The notes under the pieces: generated by a model
What the model saw: only the letters and a program-made list of their open reading frames with translations
Database searches by the model: none
Told to the model about the DNA's origin: nothing
DNA from: Burkholderia seminalis DSM 23518
GTDB lineage: Bacteria > Pseudomonadota > Gammaproteobacteria > Burkholderiales > Burkholderiaceae
Assembly (NCBI RefSeq): GCF_902832885.1
Contig: NZ_CADFDK010000001.1
Span: 744,001-808,000 of the forward strand
Direction: 5' to 3'
Length of the DNA stretch: 64,000 nt
Made by a program: the position numbers and the translations under genes
Shown: positions 34,277 to 40,837 of the stretch, one piece after another
Numbering within the stretch: the first letter of the stretch is position 1
Layout: every line of letters begins with the position of its first letter

Positions 34277-34817
34277 GCTCAATCAAAACCTCGGTTACTC
34301 GGTCAGCCTCCAGCCCAAGATCGGCGGCAATTTTCGGGCCGACACGCATCGGCCAGTTCATCCAGGAGTCCCGCGCTGCGCGCGCGCAATCGAAGAGCAC
34401 CGTCCGCGCAACGGACAGGTCGACGAGCGATCCTGACTTCTGTTCGTATTCGAGCTGCTTGAGCAGTGCGTTGAAGTTTTCCTTGATCCGAATAGCTTCG
34501 GCCAGGTTGTTCGTGGCACCCATCGCCATCACGAGTTTGGCCGCGGCCTCGGTCGGAGAGTCGTTCTCGTCGACAACCGGGGCGCGGACACTTTCCGTGC
34601 GGACAGTTTTTGCGGACACTTTCGGAGTGTCCGCACTGTCCGCAACCGTCTTGCTCGATCTGATCGGCCTGCGCCAGCCAGACGAAACGAGAGCAGGATC
34701 TAGCCTGCCATCCGCGTCCGGCTTAAGTTTGCCGGATGCGACGGCACGACGAACCTGCTTCTCATCGCATCCAGCGAGCTTCGCGAACTCGCGCTGCGTA
34801 ACGTGGGGTGCGGACAC
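34212..34817 (-). CDS. terminase small subunit, Nu1-like
   Basis: The 201-residue protein starts at GTG (MSAPHVTQREFAKLAGCDEK). Its N-terminal winged helix-turn-helix (T-Q-R-E-F-A-K-L-A-G-C-D-E-K-Q-V-R-R-A-V) resembles Nu1. A Ser/Thr/Val-rich linker (about residues 55-85) is encoded by nested repeats. The C-terminal helical domain should bind the large subunit. Small terminase proteins recognise the packaging site. It overlaps the large-subunit start by about 65 bases, as adjacent terminase genes often do. Confidence 0.85.
   Translation of the reverse strand: MSAPHVTQREFAKLAGCDEKQVRRAVASGKLKPDADGRLDPALVSSGWRRPIRSSKTVADSADTPKVSAKTVRTESVRAPVVDENDSPTEAAAKLVMAMGATNNLAEAIRIKENFNALLKQLEYEQKSGSLVDLSVARTVLFDCARAARDSWMNWPMRVGPKIAADLGLEADRVTEVLIEHVHRQIADLGEPDAHFDGSQS
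34584..34643. repeat. nested direct and inverted repeats inside the small terminase gene
   Basis: Three direct copies of GCGGACA(C/G)TTT start at 34584, 34599 and 34612. The last two have inverted partners: GCGGACACT (34612-34620) with AGTGTCCGC (34626-34634), and GCGGACAGT (34599-34607) with ACTGTCCGC (34635-34643). A further copy lies at 34810-34820 over the gene's start codon. They could be terminase-binding elements. Confidence 0.75.
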
Positions 34818-34898
34818 TTTTCAGAACCTGTGGCTGGTGAAATATCGCGATGCGCAATTGCCCGTGACCCTCCCCCCTCCGGATGGGACCCGTTGGCC

Positions 34899-35519
34899 TC
34901 ACCGCGCGGACGCGAGCGCCTTCGCCATCGCGGCGTCGAGCTCGCGGCGGAACACGGCAGCAACGACACGCTTGCCAACACCACGGTAATCGAGGTGCTG
35001 CCGCACGTCGTGCGCGTCCTCGAACTTCATCATCAACTTGAGGCCAGCGGCTTTTCCGCGCGCCTTCTTCGTGCGCTGCCACACGCCATCAACCACGCCG
35101 GCTTTGGTCTGCACCTTGCCAATGAAGACGTTCGGCTTGCCCTTCAGTCGCGCCAGCGTCGTGCGTGGCAGGTTGCCGTATTGGTTGACCCTCTGGTTGA
35201 CAGGCTTGATCAGCGCACGGCTGTTCAGCTTGTTCTTGCCGCCCACTTCATAGGGCAGCAGATACGACACCGCGATCGGCTTCACGTACACAAGTGCGAC
35301 AGGGCTCGATTTCGTCGCTCGCTTGATCGCGACAGAGTTCAGCGTGAATGGCGTGGGGTTATCGAGCACCTTGCTCATGTTCTCGCGCTCGGCGTCACGG
35401 ACCTTCTCGGCCGTCGCATTGATCGCTTGGGCCGTCGCGAAAGGCAGCTGCTTGCGCGCAAGCGAGTCAAGCTTCCTCGCGAGCGAGCGAACATCGGCCT
35501 TCACGGAAAGTGTGAGCAT
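34899..35519 (-). CDS. tail completion/minor tail protein Z-like
   Basis: This 206-residue basic protein begins MLTLSVKADVRSLARKLDSL and continues LPFATAQAINATAEKVRDAE. That layout resembles lambda gpZ-type minor tail proteins (N-terminal helix pair, about 190 residues, basic C terminus). Later blocks include SSPVALVYVKPIA and GKPNVFIGKVQTKAG. It is the first gene of the late operon, upstream of terminase, an unusual place for a tail gene. The assignment is moderate; it is certainly a phage late gene by position. Confidence 0.55.
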   Translation of the reverse strand: MLTLSVKADVRSLARKLDSLARKQLPFATAQAINATAEKVRDAERENMSKVLDNPTPFTLNSVAIKRATKSSPVALVYVKPIAVSYLLPYEVGGKNKLNSRALIKPVNQRVNQYGNLPRTTLARLKGKPNVFIGKVQTKAGVVDGVWQRTKKARGKAAGLKLMMKFEDAHDVRQHLDYRGVGKRVVAAVFRRELDAAMAKALASAR

Positions 35520-35543
35520 CGCGCACGGGATTTGGAAACAAAA

Positions 35544-35573
35544 AAGCCCGCAAACCTTTCGGTTTGCGGGCTT
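35544..35573 (-). terminator. intrinsic terminator at the head of the late operon
   Basis: A 13-bp perfect stem (AAGCCCGCAAACC, 35544-35556, with its complement 35561-35573) has a GAAA loop on the minus strand and is followed by TTTTGTTTCC. It lies 25 bases in front of the first late gene and would stop transcripts coming from the early genes unless antiterminated. Confidence 0.88.
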
Positions 35574-35762
35574 TCAGAAGACGCATCTTCCCGTCGATTA
35601 ATGTACAGCATCTTTTTTCTGACTGCAAGTGTCGATCGAAAACTTTTTCAGCCCTTCCTGCCCATACAACCTCTCGATAGGGATCGCGAAAACCGATCTC
35701 TCGATCCCGAGTAAAATCGTCGACGCTGAGGTTTGACTCAACAACAATCTATTGAACCAACT

Positions 35763-36722
35763 ATGACGATCATTATTACAGCCGGTAACGCCGAGTCAGT
35801 TATCCAGTTTTCCGATCGTCGATTGTCGATTGGAAAAAAAGTCATCGACGAACACTCTAACAAGGCGACTGCATTCATCTGCCGTGACGGACGTTTTGCC
35901 ATAGGCTTCACGGGACTCGCAAAAACCTCAGATTTCGAGTTCCAGGCGTGGTTGGTCGACGCGTTGCGCCGATGCGCTCCACCTGACTTTCAGATCATTG
36001 GGACGATTGAAAGGCTCATCCTGGAGCTCGACCTACTGCTGTCGACAAAGCCAGGAATCCGGTGGCTTCCCAAGCATGCCAAGCGCTTGACCGTCATGAT
36101 CTCCGGATACGCTTACCGGTTCGACGGCCGCCCTTATATGTGCAACTTCTGGGTCACAAACTTCCAAAATTTTGAGTCAGGAATCGACCTCAATGAGGCA
36201 CAGCCTCGATTTTGGTATGCGGCAGCGGTAGAAAAAGAAGTTCCTACTGGCCCAGTTGTAATGGTCCAGCGGGTTGGAGCATGGAGTGCAATGACTTTGC
36301 GTGACGAAGAAATACTCCGTCGAGTTCTCGAACGCTCGAACTCCATCGAGACTGTGCTCAATGCCGGCGTAAGTGTCGTACGCCAGATCTCGAACCGCCC
36401 GTTGTCCGCAAACACTGTCGGTGAAGAGGTCGCTATTACCATCGTTCCATGCGACCTCAACCAGCCGATGTCCAGTCGCGTCAGATTGGGGGCTGACTCG
36501 GACTCGATTACGATGATTGACTGTGTTACTGCTGTTCCGGGCGCAGATGGACAGCAAGCAGCCGGTGTCTCAATTCGCAACGTAACGTTTGAGGCAACCA
36601 ATCCAACCCCTGGAAAACCAGCGATCGGCGCTATGCGGGGCCCCAATGAACGGTGTTGGTGCAAGAGCGGCCTACGCTTTAAGCATTGCCACGGGGCTAG
36701 GTCCCGCCAGACGTTCACGTAA
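35763..36722 (+). CDS. proteasome-like Ntn-hydrolase with C-terminal SEC-C motif
   Basis: This 319-residue protein reads against its neighbours and is AT-richer than they are. From the ATG at 35763 it begins M-TIIITAGNAESVIQFSDRRL. If Met is removed, Thr1, Asp17 (SDRR), Lys33 (SNKA) and Gly47 (AIGF) fall on the exact active-site numbering of proteasome beta subunits, HslV and Anbu. The C terminus NERCWCKSGLRFKHCHG is a SEC-C zinc motif, used by SecA and other proteins for partner binding. I infer an autoprocessed threonine peptidase or amidohydrolase with a targeting tail. A TTG at 35733 would give a 10-residue extension but would destroy the N-terminal Thr. Confidence 0.75.
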   Translation: MTIIITAGNAESVIQFSDRRLSIGKKVIDEHSNKATAFICRDGRFAIGFTGLAKTSDFEFQAWLVDALRRCAPPDFQIIGTIERLILELDLLLSTKPGIRWLPKHAKRLTVMISGYAYRFDGRPYMCNFWVTNFQNFESGIDLNEAQPRFWYAAAVEKEVPTGPVVMVQRVGAWSAMTLRDEEILRRVLERSNSIETVLNAGVSVVRQISNRPLSANTVGEEVAITIVPCDLNQPMSSRVRLGADSDSITMIDCVTAVPGADGQQAAGVSIRNVTFEATNPTPGKPAIGAMRGPNERCWCKSGLRFKHCHGARSRQTFT

Positions 36723-36775
36723 GATGTCGTGAGCCCCGACGACGAATTTTTTGCGGCCACGCTGTTCCAGAATAT

Positions 36776-37174
36776 TCACGCGTGTGCTACCGGTCGGATC
36801 AAATGCTTCGAAAGGAGCATCGGCAGAAGTGCATCCTTCGCCGCCTGGTATCTCGCATGCTGCGCGCCAGCGCGAACGCTGCTCCAGACGTCACGCCCGC
36901 ATTCCTTGTTGCGCATACTCACAGAGATCGCGGCGCGCTGCTCAGCAGTCAGCATGTCGACGCAAAGCTGCACCTGCTCGGATTGACGATCGTCGGCCCA
37001 TTGGTAAGCGCCCTCGTCATCCTCCTCGTCGGTCGACGGCGTCACGTAGCCACGGCAGGTTCGATCCTCTGGACGATAGAAGTGCGCCAGGGTCTCGGCG
37101 TGCGACTGGCGGATCTGCCAGCGGTACCAGGTCAGCAAGAGTTCTTCGATTTGTTGGCTCTGATCGGGCGTCAT
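36776..37174 (-). CDS. putative late regulator (antiterminator Q position)
   Basis: The 132-residue protein MTPDQSQQIEELLLTWYRWQ... has an N-terminal W-x-x-W helix. A helical C-terminal half contains AISVSMRNKECGRDVWSSVR and ARYQAAKDALLPMLLSKHL, comparable to the helix-turn-helix-like end of phage antitermination/late-regulator proteins. It is the last gene of the PR operon, directly before the late operon and its leading terminator, exactly where lambda Q lies. No decisive family motif, so the function is inference. An upstream extension of 47 residues is rejected. Confidence 0.5.
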   Translation of the reverse strand: MTPDQSQQIEELLLTWYRWQIRQSHAETLAHFYRPEDRTCRGYVTPSTDEEDDEGAYQWADDRQSEQVQLCVDMLTAEQRAAISVSMRNKECGRDVWSSVRAGAQHARYQAAKDALLPMLLSKHLIRPVAHA

Positions 37175-37200
37175 GGTCGTCCTATCGTTGAATTTGAATT

Positions 37201-37461
37201 TCACCGCAGACCCGCTGCGGCTCGGTGCTTGGAATACGGGCCACGGATGAATCGCTCGAACTTGGCTTTCGCGCGCGGATCGTGGTCCAGGAATGCACGG
37301 CTCTCGACGCAGCAACGCGCACGAATGAACTCGGCCGCATCGTCAGGTGTATTGGCCGGCTGGCCGATCGCGCGCATCCAGTCGAGAAACGTCGGCTCGT
37401 TCGCCCAGCGGCCCGCGAGCTTCGCCAATGGGCCACCCTTCGGTCGTTGGATCGAAGCCAT
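37201..37461 (-). CDS. hypothetical nin-region protein, 86 aa
   Basis: It begins MASIQRPKGGPLAKLAGRWA and contains NEPTFLDWMRAIGQP-x-x-TPDDAAEFIRARCCVESRA, then DHDPRAKAKFERFIRGPYSK. This looks like a small soluble helical protein of the kind common in phage nin regions near HNH and RNA-ligase-type genes. I cannot assign a function. Its start overlaps the stop of the upstream gene (TGATG). Confidence 0.6.
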   Translation of the reverse strand: MASIQRPKGGPLAKLAGRWANEPTFLDWMRAIGQPANTPDDAAEFIRARCCVESRAFLDHDPRAKAKFERFIRGPYSKHRAAAGLR

Positions 37462-37700
37462 CACGGCATCACCCGGAAAGGGATGCCCCAATACAGCATC
37501 CAGTCGATAAACGATTCGCGAATCTCGATCGCGCGGGGAAACGAAAATTCGATTTCTCCGTCGGCGAGTTCGCGTCCGACCATCGGACAGCCATTGAACG
37601 CAATGACCCGGTCACCCGAGGCACCGTCTACCCGGCGAGCAGCACCGGCGATCAGCGGCGCCGGCACCGAGGACAGTTCGATGCACGCGATTTCGCTCAT
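37461..37700 (-). CDS. hypothetical protein, 79 aa
   Basis: MSEIACIELSSVPAPLIAGA... is a small soluble protein with a beta-rich first half and EFSFPRAIEIRESFIDWMLY towards the end. No family is recognised. It is coupled to both neighbours by overlapping start and stop codons (ATGA at 37697-37700, TGATG at 37461), so it belongs to the PR operon. Confidence 0.6.
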   Translation of the reverse strand: MSEIACIELSSVPAPLIAGAARRVDGASGDRVIAFNGCPMVGRELADGEIEFSFPRAIEIRESFIDWMLYWGIPFRVMP

Positions 37701-38185
37701 GCCAGGCTCTTGAGGAGGGATTGGAACTGGCGCAACTTTTCGAGGTTGGCGGCATTTTCAGCGTTGTCCTGCTCGATCGTGAGCGCAGCCGTCTCGATGT
37801 CCGATGCGAGCATGACGAGTTCGGTTGCGAGTGACCGCGCGCGCTCGGACAGTTTCGCGAGAATTTCGATCGGAAGAGCCGCTTGAACCTCCGGCGGTGC
37901 TATGGTGATTTCGGATTTCTGGACCGGCACTTGCAATACCTCCCTCTCTCTGACCTCGACACGTTGATAGCGTCCGCGGCTCGGCTCGCGAATCAGCCCC
38001 GAATCCTTAAGCCGCCCAAGACAACCCTCAATGACGGCGGGGTCCGGCGAACTCTTCGTGACCCGCAGGAGGTGTCCGGCGATCTCAGCACGCGACCATG
38101 CCTCCTGAATCGGGACCATTTCGAGAACCTTCTTCGCAATAGCGGACTGACCGCTGAGCGCGGCCTGATATTTCGCTGGCGTCAT
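37697..38185 (-). CDS. hypothetical protein with winged-helix-like N terminus
   Basis: This 162-residue protein begins MTPAKYQAALSGQSAIAKKV. The segment EAWSRAEIAGHLLRVTKSS...VIEGCLGRLKDSGLIREPSR looks like a winged helix (helix-turn-helix plus wing). A Val/Gln linker and a C-terminal coiled coil, DIETAALTIEQDNAENAANL, follow. It is probably a DNA-binding or regulatory protein of the phage early region. Overlapping ATGA junctions on both sides show operon membership. Confidence 0.6.
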   Translation of the reverse strand: MTPAKYQAALSGQSAIAKKVLEMVPIQEAWSRAEIAGHLLRVTKSSPDPAVIEGCLGRLKDSGLIREPSRGRYQRVEVREREVLQVPVQKSEITIAPPEVQAALPIEILAKLSERARSLATELVMLASDIETAALTIEQDNAENAANLEKLRQFQSLLKSLA

Positions 38186-38505
38186 TGCCGATCCCCCACG
38201 TCTAACTCGATTTCACCTGCGTCCATTCGAACGAGATACGGAGCCAATGTCCGAGCGTTCCAGTTCACCGGCACTTCCACCGGATACGTGCCGTCCGGAT
38301 TCCATGCGTGCGGGGCGGCTTTGTCGCGGTATTGCTCCGGAACGATCACATCCGCGTAGATCCATGCCGTTGCAGGCTTCGCAGGCGTGCCGTGACGAAC
38401 CGGACCGCGCAAACGCACGGCCCGGCATTCGAACGTCGCGTAGTTCTCGCGCAGGTAGCGCCAGTGCCGTACGGCAGGCAGGGACATCTTCACTTTCAGG
38501 CGCAC
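38182..38505 (-). CDS. hypothetical protein, 107 aa (GTG start)
   Basis: The GTG at 38505 is preceded by GGAGGAAGC, a strong ribosome binding site, and gives a protein starting M-RLKVKMSLPAVRHWRYLRE. The rest contains ECRAVRLRGPVRHGTPAKPA and a beta-rich WIYADVIVPEQYRDKAAPH-x-WNPDGTYPVEVP. An ATG at 38487 is the alternative. No family recognised. It overlaps the HNH gene by 10 bases. Confidence 0.55.
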   Translation of the reverse strand: MRLKVKMSLPAVRHWRYLRENYATFECRAVRLRGPVRHGTPAKPATAWIYADVIVPEQYRDKAAPHAWNPDGTYPVEVPVNWNARTLAPYLVRMDAGEIELDVGDRQ

Positions 38506-38930
38506 GCTTCCTCCGTCAATCCCATCTTTCGGGCCCGTACCGGCTCCCATGCCTCGAATGCCACGTCCCATACTGCGAATTTGTGCTCGCGCAACCCGGG
38601 CCCCTGGTCGATCAACGCGTGGCAATTCGAGCAGCCCGGCACCGTAAATTCGTGGCGCGCCTTGATGCCCATGCCCTTGCCATGCTTCGCCTGGTTCGAG
38701 TGGCATGGAACAACCGTCTCACCGCCGCCGAGGCACCCGCGCATGCGCAGATAGCAAGGTTCGCCGCGGCATGCGGCGAGGTATTTCGAACCCTCGGCGA
38801 CCGTCGGCCGTTTCGCTCGCCGCTTCATCGCTACCTTGCGCGGCGACTGTTCGGGCAAAGGTGAGCTTTTGCGGGACCACGAACCCCGCGACATCGGGGT
38901 CTTGCGCGGGCCGAATCCGGAACGCTTCAT
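38496..38930 (-). CDS. HNH-type nuclease, YbcO/DUF1364-like
   Basis: The 144-residue protein has a basic N terminus (MKRSGFGPRKTPMSRGSWSR) and a zinc-nuclease core: CYLRMRGCLGGGETVVPCHS, then KHGKGMGIKARHEFTVPGCS and CHALIDQG. This is the C-x-(V/L)-R-x-x-G-x-C...H...K...C-x-x-C-H-x-x-I-D pattern of YbcO-like nucleases from lambdoid nin regions. They cleave DNA, perhaps at recombination intermediates. Its ATG overlaps the upstream stop (ATGA). Confidence 0.82.
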   Translation of the reverse strand: MKRSGFGPRKTPMSRGSWSRKSSPLPEQSPRKVAMKRRAKRPTVAEGSKYLAACRGEPCYLRMRGCLGGGETVVPCHSNQAKHGKGMGIKARHEFTVPGCSNCHALIDQGPGLREHKFAVWDVAFEAWEPVRARKMGLTEEACA

Positions 38931-39268
38931 GCTTCTACTCGCCCCACTTCAACGAATGCCCGCATAGCGGGGACGAGCTGCTCGAATCCTTCTTCGATGC
39001 GCCGATGGCGCGCGGCGACAGCGTTCTCGATCGGCGAATAGCTTTCCACCGAAGGGAACGGCTTCCCGCTGAGCTTCAAGCGACTACCGCCCTTCAGCCG
39101 CCGCCCACGCGTGATGTACTCGTCGGCGATCAGCCTGCGTGTCGGGCGGCGGATAGCCTCGACCACCCGACCCATTTTTTCGGCCAACTGCACAACCGTG
39201 ACGTTCGGGTGCTCTTCGAGAGCCTTCAGAATCTGAAGCGCCAACAGGGTCATCTTCCGTTCAGCCAT
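38927..39268 (-). CDS. winged-helix DNA-binding protein, 113 aa
   Basis: It begins MAERKMTLLALQILKALEEH and has a helix-turn-helix core, NVTVVQLAEKMGRVVEAIRR, with PTRRLIADEYITRGRR-x-x-x-G wing. A C-terminal helix, RRIEEGFEQLVPAMRAFVE, follows. The ATG at 39268 lies six bases after AGGTGA and is preferred to 39274. It is probably a small regulator in the PR operon. Target unknown. Confidence 0.6.
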   Translation of the reverse strand: MAERKMTLLALQILKALEEHPNVTVVQLAEKMGRVVEAIRRPTRRLIADEYITRGRRLKGGSRLKLSGKPFPSVESYSPIENAVAARHRRIEEGFEQLVPAMRAFVEVGRVEA

Positions 39269-39281
39269 TCGCATTCACCTA

Positions 39282-39827
39282 TCACTTGATTTCGACGATC
39301 TGCAGGCCGCGTGCGGCCATCAGGTGCCGTTTGATGCGGTATTCGGGGGTGATCACGCCCTTGACGTCCTCGATCACCGTTTTGCCTTCGCGCTCATAGA
39401 CGAAGTCCGCGACATAGCGCAGTGCAGGCTTCTTCCTGCCATCGATCACAACGGGATCGGCAAGAATGAAAGTGACCTGGCGCTCGAGCTCGGCAATCAC
39501 ACCGGCGTCACGCTCGCGGCAGAGCTGAATCCAGCGATCACGCTCGCGCCGGCTGTCGAACGTGATGCCCTCATGCTCGCAGCGCTGGTTCCGGTATTTC
39601 GACGGCTTCACGGGCTTCTGTGCGGACAGCGGCACCGGCCGGCCGGAATCGAGTCCATCCGCGATCTCGTCGAAGCCGGCATCGACCTGCGGGCGGTTAC
39701 CCGTCACGTCGAAGATCGCTTTCTGGGCGGCCGTCATCTTCGGCCGCGAGTCATCGCGAATACGGGCTGTTCCGACATGCGTCGCGCCAACATCGACGCG
39801 CATCGACCAGGAGGCTCGCTTCGTCAT
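39282..39827 (-). CDS. DUF1064 nuclease-like protein
   Basis: This 181-residue protein carries the DUF1064 signature: KYRNQRCEHEGITFDSRRER (K-Y-x-N-x-x-x-x-x-D/E-G-I-x-F-D-S-x-x-E) and RYVADFVYEREGKTVIEDVK (Y-x-A-D-F-x-Y, V-x-E-D-V-K-G). The D...E-x-K pattern places it in the PD-(D/E)xK nuclease superfamily, probably a resolvase-like or recombination nuclease. A 292-residue frame extending upstream is rejected because the ATG at 39827 overlaps the upstream stop (ATGA). Confidence 0.87.
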   Translation of the reverse strand: MTKRASWSMRVDVGATHVGTARIRDDSRPKMTAAQKAIFDVTGNRPQVDAGFDEIADGLDSGRPVPLSAQKPVKPSKYRNQRCEHEGITFDSRRERDRWIQLCRERDAGVIAELERQVTFILADPVVIDGRKKPALRYVADFVYEREGKTVIEDVKGVITPEYRIKRHLMAARGLQIVEIK

Positions 39828-40837
39828 GCGGCCTCCGCTTGCGCGACCTGGTCGCGCGGGATGTCGTTGAGGTACGCGTACAAGGCCTCGTAGCGCTCCT
39901 CGCTTTCCCGACTGACCGTGCGCAGCAGTTCCTCCATCCATTCGCCCGGGCCAGCGAGCTTGCAGACCTTCGCCTTGTACTGCTCGAAGTATTGAAATTT
40001 GGAACGCTCGACGCCGAAGTGCGCACCCATCGCCAGATACCCGCTCTCCGATTTCCACCAGTCGGCAGGAATCGACGCGGCACCTGTCGCCGCGACAACC
40101 GCTTCCGCTTTCAGCGGGAACAGGCCCGTCCAGCCCCGCAACACGGCCTCTTCGATGCACGCCTTCGGGTCCTGCCCGACACTACGCAGCTTCGTCAGCT
40201 TCCGAAGTGAGACGATCGCGGCCGGCCGCGTCCAGGGGATGCCGTTCCTGCCCGTCGATTTCGATTCGCGGTGCTCGCACCACATGTCCCAGTCCTCGAA
40301 CGCGAGCCACTCGGGCAATTCCATCGCCTGCAACGCGCCGTGAGCCGCAACTTTCGGCGCACGACGTGCGCCTTGGTGGTTCTCTGATGGTTCCTGTGGT
40401 GGTTCATGGTGAATCGGGTGCAACCCATTGCACCCTTTTGCGAAACCCATTGCACCCTTTCCGTCGTCCGTTGCACCCTTTTTGCTGCCCGTTGCACCCT
40501 TTTCGATGGGTGCATCCGTTGCACCCTTTGAGCCAGACGAAATGGGTGCAATCTCTGCACCGTTTATCCAGTCGGGATTGATGCGGTATTCGCAGGCGCG
40601 GCCACGACCGCCGGCCGCATTCGCGACGAGGATCAACCAGCCGCGCTCGACCATGCTCTTGATCTGGTACTGAACCGCGCGTACGGAGCGACGCGTCTTC
40701 TCGGCCAGGGTTTCGATGCTCGGGAAGATGTGCTCGCCGTTGTCGTCGCAGAAGTCGGCCAGCTTCAGGGCGAGCAACAGCTCGTGATCCTCGCCCGGGA
40801 AGCGATCCCACACCATCGTTTGGACCTTGATGCTCAT
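39824..40837 (-). CDS. phage replication initiator (O-like) with internal iterons
   Basis: The 337-residue protein begins MSIKVQTMVWDRFPGEDHEL. Its first 95 residues form a winged helix (HIFPSIETLAEKTRRSVRAV, QYQIKSMVERGWL) of the HTH_36 type found in phage O/DnaT-like initiators. Residues about 100-140 are a repetitive K-G-A-T-rich linker encoded by 21-base iterons. The C-terminal half has a conserved FEDWDMWCEHRESK. As in lambda O, the origin probably lies inside the gene. It is coupled to ParB-like and DUF1064 genes by ATGA overlaps. Confidence 0.75.
   Translation of the reverse strand: MSIKVQTMVWDRFPGEDHELLLALKLADFCDDNGEHIFPSIETLAEKTRRSVRAVQYQIKSMVERGWLILVANAAGGRGRACEYRINPDWINGAEIAPISSGSKGATDAPIEKGATGSKKGATDDGKGAMGFAKGCNGLHPIHHEPPQEPSENHQGARRAPKVAAHGALQAMELPEWLAFEDWDMWCEHRESKSTGRNGIPWTRPAAIVSLRKLTKLRSVGQDPKACIEEAVLRGWTGLFPLKAEAVVAATGAASIPADWWKSESGYLAMGAHFGVERSKFQYFEQYKAKVCKLAGPGEWMEELLRTVSRESEERYEALYAYLNDIPRDQVAQAEAA
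40429..40530. repeat. iterons, candidate phage replication origin
   Basis: Five direct copies of TTGCACCCTTT start at 40429, 40451, 40472, 40493 and 40520, i.e. about every 21-22 bases (two helical turns), each preceded by C-C-(A/G). Inverted GGGTGCA elements flank them at 40418, 40509 and 40545. They lie inside the O-like initiator gene, as lambda's iterons lie in O. Confidence 0.8.

Noticed and set aside
39282-40160. 292-residue extension of the DUF1064 gene
   Set aside because: The extension overlaps the O-like gene in another frame, and the internal ATG makes a clean ATGA junction.
40416-40551. CRISPR array
   Set aside because: Repeat units are only about 11-15 bases at 21-base spacing inside a coding frame, and no cas genes are present; iterons explain it.
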